In this document: piece after piece, positions 35,507 through 43,104 of the stretch | Position numbering within the stretch: the first letter of the stretch is position 1 | Layout: the number at the start of each line of letters is the position of its first letter | DNA from: an uncultured Sphaerochaeta sp. | GTDB lineage: Bacteria > Spirochaetota > Spirochaetia > Sphaerochaetales > Sphaerochaetaceae | NCBI RefSeq assembly: GCF_963677315.1 | Contig: NZ_OY781939.1 | Span: forward strand, 1 to 64,000 | DNA: 64,000 bases | Reading direction: 5' to 3' | Made by a program: the position numbers and the translations under genes | Notes under the pieces: generated by a model | What the model was told of the DNA's origin: nothing | Database searches by the model: none | The model's input: the letters and a program-made list of their open reading frames with translations, nothing else

Positions 35507-36478
35507 ATGAAAGGAAAGAAGTTTGGAATTACACTTGGAGATCCCTGTGGCATTGGTCCTGAGATCACCCTCAAGGCATTGCACGCCAGGAAGGAGTACC
35601 AGAGGAGTGCTCTACTCTTCGGGACCCGCTCGCTTCTAGAGTACTACAGCTCGCTGCTAGGATACGAAATGAGGTTCAACACAATCAAGAAGATGGATGA
35701 TTGGGATGACTCAGCAATCAATGTGTATGATCCACATCCGGTAGACATCTCCCAGATTGAGGTAGGGGTAGTGACCTCCCTGGGAGGTACCATCGCCTTT
35801 GAAAGTGTACGATCGGCGATTGAATTTGCCTTACGAAAGGATATCTCCTCAGTGGTTACCGCTCCGCTCAACAAGGAAGCGCTCCACCTGGCTGGTTTTC
35901 CCTATGCTGGTCATACCGAAATTTTTGGAGCGTTCACCAAAGGGGAGCGGTATGCAATGCTGCTGTACAGCGAGAAACTGAAGGTAATCCACGTCTCAAC
36001 CCATGTCTCTTTACGGAATGCATGTGACCTTTGCAAGAAAAACAGGGTACTTGAAGTCATTCAACTGGCCCATGAGACACTTACAAAGATCGGTTATGAC
36101 AATCCAAGGATTGCTGTCGCAGGATTGAATCCACACGCAGGGGAGAATGGCATTTTTGGTGATGAGGAGATCAAGGAAATCATTCCAGCCATCCAGGAAG
36201 CAAAAGCTGAAGGTCTGGATGTCAGTGGTCCAATACCTCCTGATACGGTTTTCCTGAAAGCATTACAGGGTTCCTGGGATATCGTGGTTGCCATGTACCA
36301 TGATCAAGGGCATATCCCCCTGAAGATGCTCAGCTTCGAGAACGGGGTGAACATTACCGTTGGTTTGGACGTCATCAGAACGTCTGTTGACCACGGTACC
36401 GCGTTTGATATCGCCGGAAAGCTGATTGCAAGTGAGAAAAGCCTACTCGAGGCAATTGAGATCGGGGAGAGGCTCTAG
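35507..36478 (+). CDS. pdxA2: 4-phospho-D-threonate 3-dehydrogenase (PdxA2 family)
   Basis: 323 residues. PdxA-family NAD-dependent metal enzyme. It begins FGITLGDPCGIGPEITLKAL, followed by TAPLNKEALHLAG and AGHTEIFG (with a metal-binding His), VSTHVSLRNACDL, GLNPHAGENG and YHDQGHIPLK with the other His ligands. PdxA proper makes vitamin B6. Placed next to a DUF1537 kinase, the PdxA2 subfamily instead oxidises 4-phospho-D-threonate or -erythronate, with decarboxylation to dihydroxyacetone phosphate. AGAAGGAG precedes the ATG. No other pdx gene is nearby, which favours catabolism. Confidence 0.9.
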   Translation: MKGKKFGITLGDPCGIGPEITLKALHARKEYQRSALLFGTRSLLEYYSSLLGYEMRFNTIKKMDDWDDSAINVYDPHPVDISQIEVGVVTSLGGTIAFESVRSAIEFALRKDISSVVTAPLNKEALHLAGFPYAGHTEIFGAFTKGERYAMLLYSEKLKVIHVSTHVSLRNACDLCKKNRVLEVIQLAHETLTKIGYDNPRIAVAGLNPHAGENGIFGDEEIKEIIPAIQEAKAEGLDVSGPIPPDTVFLKALQGSWDIVVAMYHDQGHIPLKMLSFENGVNITVGLDVIRTSVDHGTAFDIAGKLIASEKSLLEAIEIGERL

Positions 36479-36487
36479 AACCAAGGA

Positions 36488-36510
36488 AAGAGGAGGCAAC
36501 GCCTCCTCTT
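36488..36510. terminator. Bidirectional terminator between pdxA2 and larA
   Basis: Perfect 10-base-pair stem AAGAGGAGGC (36488-36497) with GCCTCCTCTT (36501-36510) and a 3-base loop. On the plus strand TCTCTC follows; on the minus strand TCCTTGG follows. It serves the two convergent genes. Confidence 0.75.
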
Positions 36511-36540
36511 TCTCTCACAATCCAACAACTGTGTTGATCA

Positions 36541-37890
36541 TTACCCTACATAGGGGATGGCATAAGGACCATCGCTTAGATAGAGAACCTTGAGGTCTTT
36601 TCTCTGCTCTCTCTTCTCAATCTGCTCAATGACTTTCTTGATCACTTCGCTATAGTCAGTGCTCTTTGTAAGTGAGGAAGCATCGATACCAGGAAGACCG
36701 CTGTTGTTCTCTCCTGCAATCTGAGGGGCATAGTAATAGTAGTGGTCCAATGGAATCTTCTCGAATACCGAAGCCCACTTCTGGACCTGCCACTGGTCTG
36801 GCAGGAATGGCCAATCCTTGCTGTGCAGGAGGGTAACCAGTTCCTCTGCGCTGGTAAGCGCCAGGATACTGAGTACGGTCTTGTACATCACCGAACCCAC
36901 GACATCTTTCTTGTCCGTGAAGTTGGAGATGCTGATCAGGTATCCATCCTTCTTCATTGCCCCGATTGCAGCAAAGGCTGCCTTCGCACTCTGGTAGTGG
37001 TTGATCCCGACAAAACCTCCATGGGTTATGACGATATCGGCCTCTTCCTTGATGGGAATCTTTGCGTATCCCTTGACCATCTCAAAGGCTTTCTGATGGG
37101 CTGCCTCCAGGTCGCCGGCAAATACCCCGGTGATATTGAAGGCATGATCGAGGGTGACATTGATAATGAAATCAACCCCAGCCATTTTCGCAAAGGTGAG
37201 TGATTCCTCATGCACTGGATTGCCATCAAGAAGCAAGTCGCAGCTGTTCCTGTGGCCCATCAGATCTGCACCGTGGAAGAGGAAGGTACCATGTTCGCTG
37301 ATCAGTCCGGGACATACGGACTTTCGTCCCCCACTGACCCCTGCCATGAAGTGGCTTTCTACCAATCCAGTGAGGATCTTCAGGTCAGCTTGTATATAGA
37401 GGCTGTTGATCTTTACTTCGCTTCCACGATCAGTCTTTCCGAGGTAGGTGAGGTTGTCATCTTCTTTGCAATCGTGGTTAACGATGGAAATCCCATGTTC
37501 GAATACCCAGGGATCGACGATGCGTTCAATCTCGTCATCGGTCATCGGGCGGTGGGTTCCCGTAGCAATGAGTACCGTAAGATTCTCTCTCTTATAGCCG
37601 GTTTCAAGCAGTACCTCGAGGAGGGGGACCAAGATATTTCCCTCCCCTTTGTAGGGGACAGGCCGGGTGTTGTCAGAGATGACAATTACTGCCTTTGCTT
37701 GTGGGTTGGCATCAAGCTTGGCTTTGGCAATGCTCTGGAAGCTGTCAGATGCAATGGGTTTGGCCAGTGCCTCAGAAACCGCCTGTTTTGGGTCTCTGAG
37801 TGCCTTTGGTGCCTTCATTGCATACACTGTGGTATGTTCAGGAAGTTCTAGTTTCTTTCCTTGGCTGTCTATTGGGTTATGTACCAGCAT
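36541..37890 (-). CDS. LarA-type nickel-dependent 2-hydroxyacid racemase/epimerase
   Basis: 449 residues of the LarA superfamily. The four residues that hold the nickel-pincer cofactor in lactate racemase can be placed by their motifs: His113 in IATGTHRP, His180 in GLVESHFMAG, Lys190 in GGRKSVCPG (the covalent cofactor lysine) and His206 in TFLFHGAD. SDNTRP (72-77) and GGFVGINHYQ are also typical. AAAGGAG precedes the ATG at 37890. LarA homologues act on many alpha-hydroxyacids, so lactate is not assured; the neighbours are sugar-acid genes. The cofactor genes larB, larC and larE are not in the window. Confidence 0.9.
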   Translation of the reverse strand: MLVHNPIDSQGKKLELPEHTTVYAMKAPKALRDPKQAVSEALAKPIASDSFQSIAKAKLDANPQAKAVIVISDNTRPVPYKGEGNILVPLLEVLLETGYKRENLTVLIATGTHRPMTDDEIERIVDPWVFEHGISIVNHDCKEDDNLTYLGKTDRGSEVKINSLYIQADLKILTGLVESHFMAGVSGGRKSVCPGLISEHGTFLFHGADLMGHRNSCDLLLDGNPVHEESLTFAKMAGVDFIINVTLDHAFNITGVFAGDLEAAHQKAFEMVKGYAKIPIKEEADIVITHGGFVGINHYQSAKAAFAAIGAMKKDGYLISISNFTDKKDVVGSVMYKTVLSILALTSAEELVTLLHSKDWPFLPDQWQVQKWASVFEKIPLDHYYYYAPQIAGENNSGLPGIDASSLTKSTDYSEVIKKVIEQIEKREQRKDLKVLYLSDGPYAIPYVG

Positions 37891-37942
37891 GGTTGACTCC
37901 TTTAGCAAAGAAAGACGAGCATTTGCCCGCCTTTCTTGATAA

Positions 37943-37952
37943 TTGTATACAA
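37943..37952. promoter_or_regulatory. Palindrome TTGTATACAA before larA, possible GntR-type operator
   Basis: A perfect 10-base palindrome 53 bases upstream of the larA start, on the edge of kdgT. Its GTATAC core is common in FadR-subfamily GntR operators of sugar-acid genes. No GntR gene is in the window, so this is a candidate only. Confidence 0.4.
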
Positions 37953-37968
37953 AACGTGCATCCTCAGC

Positions 37969-39000
37969 TTATAACTGTTGGCCCTTTGCGTCAACCGCAG
38001 GTTCAGTGCTGGTGGTAGGATGCTCGTTGACAAGTCCCCGCTTCAAATCCCACCTGTAGAAGAAATCGACCAGGAATGGAACCAGCAAGGCGGTGACGAT
38101 GATTGATGCAGCAACCTGTACGGTTGCCTTGTCTGCGAATGGGGCCCAAGCTGGGTCTACCAGTGCAATGGCAGCCGGTGTGGCAATTGAGTTACCGGCA
38201 GAGGTACCGACAGCAGCACCTACGGCAGCAGTTCTCCTTGACTTCTTGGGAACCAACCACTTGAAGATGAAGTAGGAAGGAACACCAGTGATGATAAGGG
38301 TCATCAGACCGAGGACGATACCAGGAATACCTGCTTCGATGATCGTCTGCAAACTCAGCCCTGCTCCGAGAGGGAATGCAAAGGTGAAGATAGCAATAAA
38401 CATACCGGGCTTGAGGAACTCCCTGATTCGCTCATCAAGGTTACCAAGGATCATACCAACGATGATGGGAACGATGACAGCTACAAGGCTCATGAGAGGA
38501 ATGTTTGCAACTCCGGCAACACCCATGAAAGCCATTTCGAAGAAAGGTCCATCATTGGAGGAGATGACGGCGATTGCACCAACATCGGACTCATCACCAT
38601 ACTTGGAAGCAAGTGCTGTGTAGAGTCCACCATTGCTGTTGGACATGGCACTGATCATGGCAAGCGGTGTGACACCGAGGAAGGCAGCTTCAGGACCAGC
38701 AAGTTTAGCGAAAATAACGCCGAAACTTACACCGAAGAGAACCTTGCTGAAATTGAGGACCACTCCTTTATAGAGTGACATACCAGCAGTTCTGAACTGA
38801 ATCTGTGCTCCACTGCAGAAAAAGAGCAATGCGATCAAGGTAAGTGCACCTGACTTGAAGAATGCTGTGGTAAAACTACCGATCATCAATGCTTCAGGAA
38901 AGAATGTATTGGTCAATACACCGAGCACCAAAGGTACTACCATCAATCCACCAGGAATCTTGTTGATCGTCTCGAGAATTGGAACTTTTCCCATCTTCAT
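37969..39000 (-). CDS. kdgT: 2-keto-3-deoxygluconate permease family transporter
   Basis: 343-residue inner-membrane transporter with about ten hydrophobic segments. Motifs are IPGGLMVVPLVLGVLTNTFF at the N-terminus, FFCSGAQIQFRTAG, LAMISAMSNSNGGLYTALA and the glycine/alanine-rich GAAVGTSAGNSIATPAAIAL near 270-289. This is the KdgT family, which takes up ketodeoxy sugar acids. GGAG precedes the ATG. It lies upstream of larA on the same strand, so it probably imports the hydroxyacid that LarA acts on. The exact substrate could be another sugar acid. Confidence 0.88.
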   Translation of the reverse strand: MKMGKVPILETINKIPGGLMVVPLVLGVLTNTFFPEALMIGSFTTAFFKSGALTLIALLFFCSGAQIQFRTAGMSLYKGVVLNFSKVLFGVSFGVIFAKLAGPEAAFLGVTPLAMISAMSNSNGGLYTALASKYGDESDVGAIAVISSNDGPFFEMAFMGVAGVANIPLMSLVAVIVPIIVGMILGNLDERIREFLKPGMFIAIFTFAFPLGAGLSLQTIIEAGIPGIVLGLMTLIITGVPSYFIFKWLVPKKSRRTAAVGAAVGTSAGNSIATPAAIALVDPAWAPFADKATVQVAASIIVTALLVPFLVDFFYRWDLKRGLVNEHPTTSTEPAVDAKGQQL

Positions 39001-39087
39001 GTTGTGAGTCTCCTTTTTTCTGTTTTACTATCAAACTTTTTACACCTTATCATAGATGTCCAAAAAGTCCAGAAAAAAGAAAATCCT

Positions 39088-39118
39088 TTGACATTGCCAA
39101 AAAAATGCATCATATAGA
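39088..39118 (+). promoter_or_regulatory. Possible promoter very close to the 39123 gene
   Basis: TTGACA (39088-39093) and either CATATA (39111-39116, 17-base spacer) or TATAGA (39113-39118, 19-base spacer). Transcription would begin within a few bases of the start codon. May be chance. Confidence 0.35.
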
Positions 39119-39122
39119 AGGT

Positions 39123-39563
39123 ATGAAAGAATGCTTTTCACTCCTGATCCTTGTATTGTTGTGCGTGGTTCCTCTTTCGGCTAATGAAACCTTGTCGTTT
39201 CCTGAGGCGTATGGAGCACAGCTGCCAAGCGATGCCTCGATCGGCCAGATTGTCAGTGGCGAGGAAGGTAGTGCAGAAGCAATTACCAGACAAGCATTGA
39301 TGAACTCCTATGGGCCAGGATGGCTTGAGGAGTATGTCAGTGAGGTGCTGAGAAAGGCATTCACCAATACCTATGACCAACAGTTGGTATCCTTGCTGCC
39401 TGCAAAGCAGGTGCAGGTAGGTAAGGCAGTGGTTCGCTCAGATCTCTATGAGGTTCCGTTCTGTGTACATGAGCCAGATTACCAGTGGGGTACCATGGTC
39501 TGGACACGTAGTGAAGATGAAAGGTGGGTGTTGCTGGCGATCAAGATAGAATCGTCACTCTGA
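39123..39563 (+). CDS. Exported protein of unknown function, 146 aa
   Basis: Signal peptide MKECFSLLILVLLCVVPLSA (cleavage before NET), then 126 residues with no known domain. QALMNSYGPGWLEEYVSEVL is a helical stretch in its middle; VVRSDLYEVPFCVHEPDYQW and VLLAIKIESSL look like beta strands. A probable promoter TTGACA (39088-39093) with CATATA or TATAGA lies so close that the mRNA may start at or near the ATG. Its 3' end overlaps the convergent lipoprotein gene by 9 bases. Confidence 0.65.
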   Translation: MKECFSLLILVLLCVVPLSANETLSFPEAYGAQLPSDASIGQIVSGEEGSAEAITRQALMNSYGPGWLEEYVSEVLRKAFTNTYDQQLVSLLPAKQVQVGKAVVRSDLYEVPFCVHEPDYQWGTMVWTRSEDERWVLLAIKIESSL

Positions 39564-39905
39564 ATCAGTTTCAAGGTCCTGCTTCCTGATTACCAGGATA
39601 TAGGAATCGGAAGCCTCCACTGAGAAGGACTGGTACTGTGACTCCTTTGCGCGAAGGTACTGCATCAGAACCGCGGGATCCACATCCAGATCTTCTAGAT
39701 TGATGACAATGGCTTTCTGTTGGGGTTTGATGGTAATCTGGACATCTTCCATTTCCGTCCCATCAAGGAGAGGCCCTTCCCAGTGTTCTTCATCAGGGTT
39801 TATGGCAGGGGTCTTGCTGTAGACACCACAACTGGATACCAATGCAATGGTACCCAAAAGCAAGCAGATGACTACAAACTGTACAAGGCGAGAGCGCAGC
39901 CTCAT
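39555..39905 (-). CDS. Small predicted lipoprotein
   Basis: 116 residues. Signal VQFVVICLLLGTIALVSSCG with a VSSC lipobox, preceded by Arg-rich MRLRSRL. The mature part (about 95 aa) has a beta/alpha pattern: DVQITIKPQQKAIVINLEDL, then AVLMQYLRAKESQYQS. No known domain. The ATG at 39905 has GGAGGGG 6 bases upstream. It faces the 39123 gene and overlaps its end. Confidence 0.7.
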   Translation of the reverse strand: MRLRSRLVQFVVICLLLGTIALVSSCGVYSKTPAINPDEEHWEGPLLDGTEMEDVQITIKPQQKAIVINLEDLDVDPAVLMQYLRAKESQYQSFSVEASDSYILVIRKQDLETDSE

Positions 39906-40031
39906 TGAACCCCTCCAAACAAAATCGGTGTATCCATAATGATAACAAAGGAGAAGAGGAAAGATTACAAAAGAAATCGAATGGAAACATTTCTTCAAAT
40001 GGGGTAGAGTACCTCCCAAGAAGGAGTGTTT

Positions 40032-40790
40032 ATGGCATTACTCGATATCTCCCTTTTTTCTGATACCCTCCAGCTGGATGTTTCTCTCACTGTCATCTAT
40101 CCACAACGATGTGACCGCTCACCTGATATTCCTGGTGGTCCGTATAAAGTGCTCTACCTGCTGCATGGGATAAAGCAGAATGAACAGAGCTATGTGCGAA
40201 ATTCGGCAATTGAACGGTATGTGAGGAATCTTCCCCTGGTGGTTGTGATGCCATCGGTTGGAAGAAGCTTCTACACCGACCAGGAACGTGGCTACCCCTA
40301 TTTTACCTTCCTGAGTGAAGAACTTCCCCGGTTCCTCTCCTCTGTTTTTACCATCAGTACCAAACGCGAGGATACATTTATTGCAGGACTGTCGATGGGA
40401 GGGTATGGGGCATTCAAGGCTGCTCTCACGCGTCCCGACCTATATAGCAGGGCTGCAAGCATGAGCGGTGCCTTGGACCTGGTATCGCTCGCTAATACGC
40501 TTGGGGACTCGGTAAAGATTTTCCCACATGAATGGGAGAATACCTTCGGCACCTATGAAGTTAAAGACAGTGAACATGACCTGATGGCGTTGTCTCGCAA
40601 GGAACTTTCTCCCAAGCCGTCATTCTATGTAACCTGTGGTGATGAGGATGCCCTGTTGCAGGATAACCTACGATTTGTTGAGACACTGAAAGAGACCCAT
40701 GATGTAATCTATGACCAGCACCCGGGAGGGCATACCTGGAAGTTCTGGGACAAGGCACTGAAGCGTGTGCTGAGGTGGCTGCCTCTCTGA
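40032..40790 (+). CDS. Alpha/beta-hydrolase esterase (tributyrin esterase / S-formylglutathione hydrolase type)
   Basis: 252 residues of the esterase D-like family. The nucleophile elbow is AGLSMGGYGAFKAA (Ser near residue 122). The acid is probably the Asp of CGDEDALLQDN, and the base His is in HPGGHTWKFWD. The early LYLLHGIKQNE supplies the oxyanion loop. It is cytoplasmic, with no signal peptide. AAGGAG precedes the ATG at 40032, which is preferred to the GTG 6 bases before. It may cleave acetyl or short-chain esters from sugars or lipids. Its stop touches that of the CDF-like gene without a gap. Confidence 0.85.
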   Translation: MALLDISLFSDTLQLDVSLTVIYPQRCDRSPDIPGGPYKVLYLLHGIKQNEQSYVRNSAIERYVRNLPLVVVMPSVGRSFYTDQERGYPYFTFLSEELPRFLSSVFTISTKREDTFIAGLSMGGYGAFKAALTRPDLYSRAASMSGALDLVSLANTLGDSVKIFPHEWENTFGTYEVKDSEHDLMALSRKELSPKPSFYVTCGDEDALLQDNLRFVETLKETHDVIYDQHPGGHTWKFWDKALKRVLRWLPL

Positions 40791-41729
40791 TCAGGCTTTC
40801 TGTCCTGCAATGGCAAATGGTGTCTGGTAGTCCACCCACCTGTCATCGAGTGTAAACACAATATCGGTGTCACAGAAGTTTGAGTAGGTGTACATCGCCT
40901 TGATCATCTCCAGGCGGATTGCATCAAGCTGCTTCACCGGTCGCTCCTCAGAGAGGTATACATAGATGACTACCATCAGGGAACGTCCCCGCTTCAATGC
41001 ATAGACCTCTGCCTTTCGGAAGGCATATTTTTTCACGAAGCGGTTGGTGATTTTCTCCAGTGTTGCCTGTACCGAGATTGTCGGTGCCGCCCCCAAGAGT
41101 TCCCTGCTGTAGACTACCAGGTCCTTGATAAGCACTGGACTGAGGAAAGCCAGGAAAAGCACGGTAAGTGCCGGGTCGATGTAGTTGCTCAGGAATGCAA
41201 AACGTGTTTGCTTGATCAGGCCAACCATTCCTATTGCAAGCACTGAGGCAAGGGAGAGAAGGGTGTCCAGCAACCATGCCTTGCTCTCCGAGCGGAGGGT
41301 CGGGCTGCTCAGTTTTTTGGCCTTGTTTGCAAGGGCAAGCCAAACAACAAAACAGACAACCAGGGAGAACACCGAGACAGGAAAGGCGATGGAGAAGGTA
41401 ATGGCATAACCACCTCGGGTCATGGCAATAGCTGCCATGGATCCAATGGTTACGACCATGGTAAGCAGCACGAGACTCCGCAAGACCAGGAAAAATGGTT
41501 CAAAGGCTCCATAGCCGAAGGGGAATCGGTCATCATCTTCCTTGAAAAGGAGGGTTACCACCCTTCCTGAGCCGATGATGAACATGCTCTGGATCAGGGA
41601 GTAGAGTCCATCGAGAAGCATTGAGTTTGAGTTGGCGACAATGGAGACCACTAAACCGAGTATGCCGAATCCAAGGCAAACGATGGTAGTCACCCGTAGT
41701 AACAGTAGTTCTTGTTTTTTATTGCTCAT
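40791..41729 (-). CDS. Cation diffusion facilitator-like membrane protein with altered metal site
   Basis: 312 residues with about six membrane helices and a C-terminal cytoplasmic domain. FPFGYGAFEPF (about 69-79) matches the CDF FPYGHGKFE box. In helix 2 the usual D-x-x-x-D reads LLDGLYSLIQS, so Asp is followed four places later by Ser. In helix 5 the usual H-x-x-x-D reads SKAWLLDTL. Only one acidic residue per pair remains. It may transport a different ion or have a changed mechanism. The stop codons of this gene and the esterase abut. Confidence 0.75.
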   Translation of the reverse strand: MSNKKQELLLLRVTTIVCLGFGILGLVVSIVANSNSMLLDGLYSLIQSMFIIGSGRVVTLLFKEDDDRFPFGYGAFEPFFLVLRSLVLLTMVVTIGSMAAIAMTRGGYAITFSIAFPVSVFSLVVCFVVWLALANKAKKLSSPTLRSESKAWLLDTLLSLASVLAIGMVGLIKQTRFAFLSNYIDPALTVLFLAFLSPVLIKDLVVYSRELLGAAPTISVQATLEKITNRFVKKYAFRKAEVYALKRGRSLMVVIYVYLSEERPVKQLDAIRLEMIKAMYTYSNFCDTDIVFTLDDRWVDYQTPFAIAGQKA

Positions 41730-41837
41730 ATAAAGTAATTGTTGCTATCAATCATGGCGTTCATTCGCCCGAGATCACCGTTTATGGTCCTACGTATAGG
41801 ACAGATACTGAGTATCAAATCAGGTGATATGTTGATA

Positions 41838-41857
41838 TGTATATTCTGAAGTATACA
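41838..41857. promoter_or_regulatory. Inverted repeat upstream of the RND operon
   Basis: TGTATA (41838-41843) and TATACA (41852-41857) with an 8-base gap, about 70 bases before the operon promoter. Possible regulator site; no regulator gene is adjacent. The rest of the 265-base gap (41730-41994) is AT-rich and holds only the promoter. Confidence 0.35.
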
Positions 41858-41924
41858 GGAATCCATCATAAACCGCAAGCAACGTCCATAATTCGAATTA
41901 TCAAAAATATATTGTGCAAAATAC

Positions 41925-41954
41925 TTGTCAGTTGGATAAGAAATAGACTATTAT
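41925..41954 (+). promoter_or_regulatory. Promoter of the RND efflux operon
   Basis: TTGTCA (41925-41930), 18-base spacer, TATTAT (41949-41954), 40 bases before the membrane-fusion gene. Confidence 0.55.
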
Positions 41955-41994
41955 TTGAGACATATTCCTATAATCATTTTTAATGAGGTAGACC

Positions 41995-43095
41995 ATGCGC
42001 AAGGCACAGAGAACACTGATATTTACCCTGATCACTCTTACTATTGTAGCGAGCTTGCTCTCTTGTAGCAAAACAGATCAGGAACAAGAAGTGAATGAAC
42101 CATTGGAAGCAGTGAGTGCTGCCACCGATTATACCCAGATTGTCTCTTCCTCTGTTGCAATCGAAGAGCGTGCACTACGGGATCGTGTTATCGGCAGTGG
42201 AACCGTACAGGGCCAGAGGGAGGTGAGTATCAAATCTCGGCTGAGTGGAGAAATCCAAGAGATATCAGTTGACTTGGGAAGTACCCTGAAAGCAGGAGAC
42301 ACCCTGCTTACCATTGATGACACCATTGCCAAGCTTACCCTCAGCCAGTTGGAATCGCAATACGAGAATGCAGTGAAACAACAGGCTGTGAATGAGAAAC
42401 TCTTTGCCAGCGGGGCAATTTCCCTCTCCCAACTCAACCAAGGCAAATCTAGTTTGGATGGGCTTTCTGCCCAGCTTGAACAGGCAAAGAACAATGTTGC
42501 CAACTCCAGGGTAACGACACCAATATCCGGAAGTGTTGCTGAGATAACCAAGCTGGTTGAAGGGGACCTTTTGCAAGCTGGTTCCCAGATTGCCCGTATC
42601 GTCGATCTCAATCATCTGAGGGTTACGCTCGCTATTGGTCAAGCTCAGCTTTTTCTTATCAAGGAAGGAGCCCCGGCAGAGATCACCATACGCACTCCAA
42701 CTGAAACCATTGTTGCTGAGGGCAGGGTAAGTGCCATCAGTGCCTCATCTGACAGCAGAACCGGTAGCTGGGTGGTCTATGTAGATTTTGAGAATCCAAG
42801 ACCCGATATACTGAAAGCAGGAATTACCGCGGATGTAACCATCTTCAACACCGATGCACCCTTATATACCGTGGTTCCCAACGGTGCAATGGTGAATCGG
42901 AATGGGAAGCAGTACATCTTCGTGGTTGACGGTTCCAATGCCAGTCTGCAGGAGGTGACCGTAGTTGACCAGTTTGGAGACCTTACCGCCATTGAAAGCA
43001 AGGATGCCTCTGTTTCCTTGATAGGAGAGCGAGTGCTTGTCAGCAGCCTCTCCCGTTTGATCGACGGTAGTGCCATCAGCACTTCGTTGGAGTAG
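41995..43095 (+). CDS. RND efflux periplasmic adaptor (membrane fusion) lipoprotein
   Basis: 366 residues. A lipoprotein signal ends in LLSC (Cys24). The order is then: beta-barrel/lipoyl part (VSIKSRLSGEIQEISVDLGS, about 74-93), a helical hairpin (about 100-165, with LSQLESQYENAVKQQAV), the second lipoyl half (NSRVTTPISGSVAEI), and a C-terminal beta domain with VPNGAMVNRNGKQYIFVVDG. It bridges the RND pump and TolC-like channel. GAGG precedes the ATG. It is the first gene of a three-gene operon; the RND gene follows after 9 bases. Confidence 0.92.
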   Translation: MRKAQRTLIFTLITLTIVASLLSCSKTDQEQEVNEPLEAVSAATDYTQIVSSSVAIEERALRDRVIGSGTVQGQREVSIKSRLSGEIQEISVDLGSTLKAGDTLLTIDDTIAKLTLSQLESQYENAVKQQAVNEKLFASGAISLSQLNQGKSSLDGLSAQLEQAKNNVANSRVTTPISGSVAEITKLVEGDLLQAGSQIARIVDLNHLRVTLAIGQAQLFLIKEGAPAEITIRTPTETIVAEGRVSAISASSDSRTGSWVVYVDFENPRPDILKAGITADVTIFNTDAPLYTVVPNGAMVNRNGKQYIFVVDGSNASLQEVTVVDQFGDLTAIESKDASVSLIGERVLVSSLSRLIDGSAISTSLE

Positions 43096-43104
43096 GAGGG
43101 CAGT

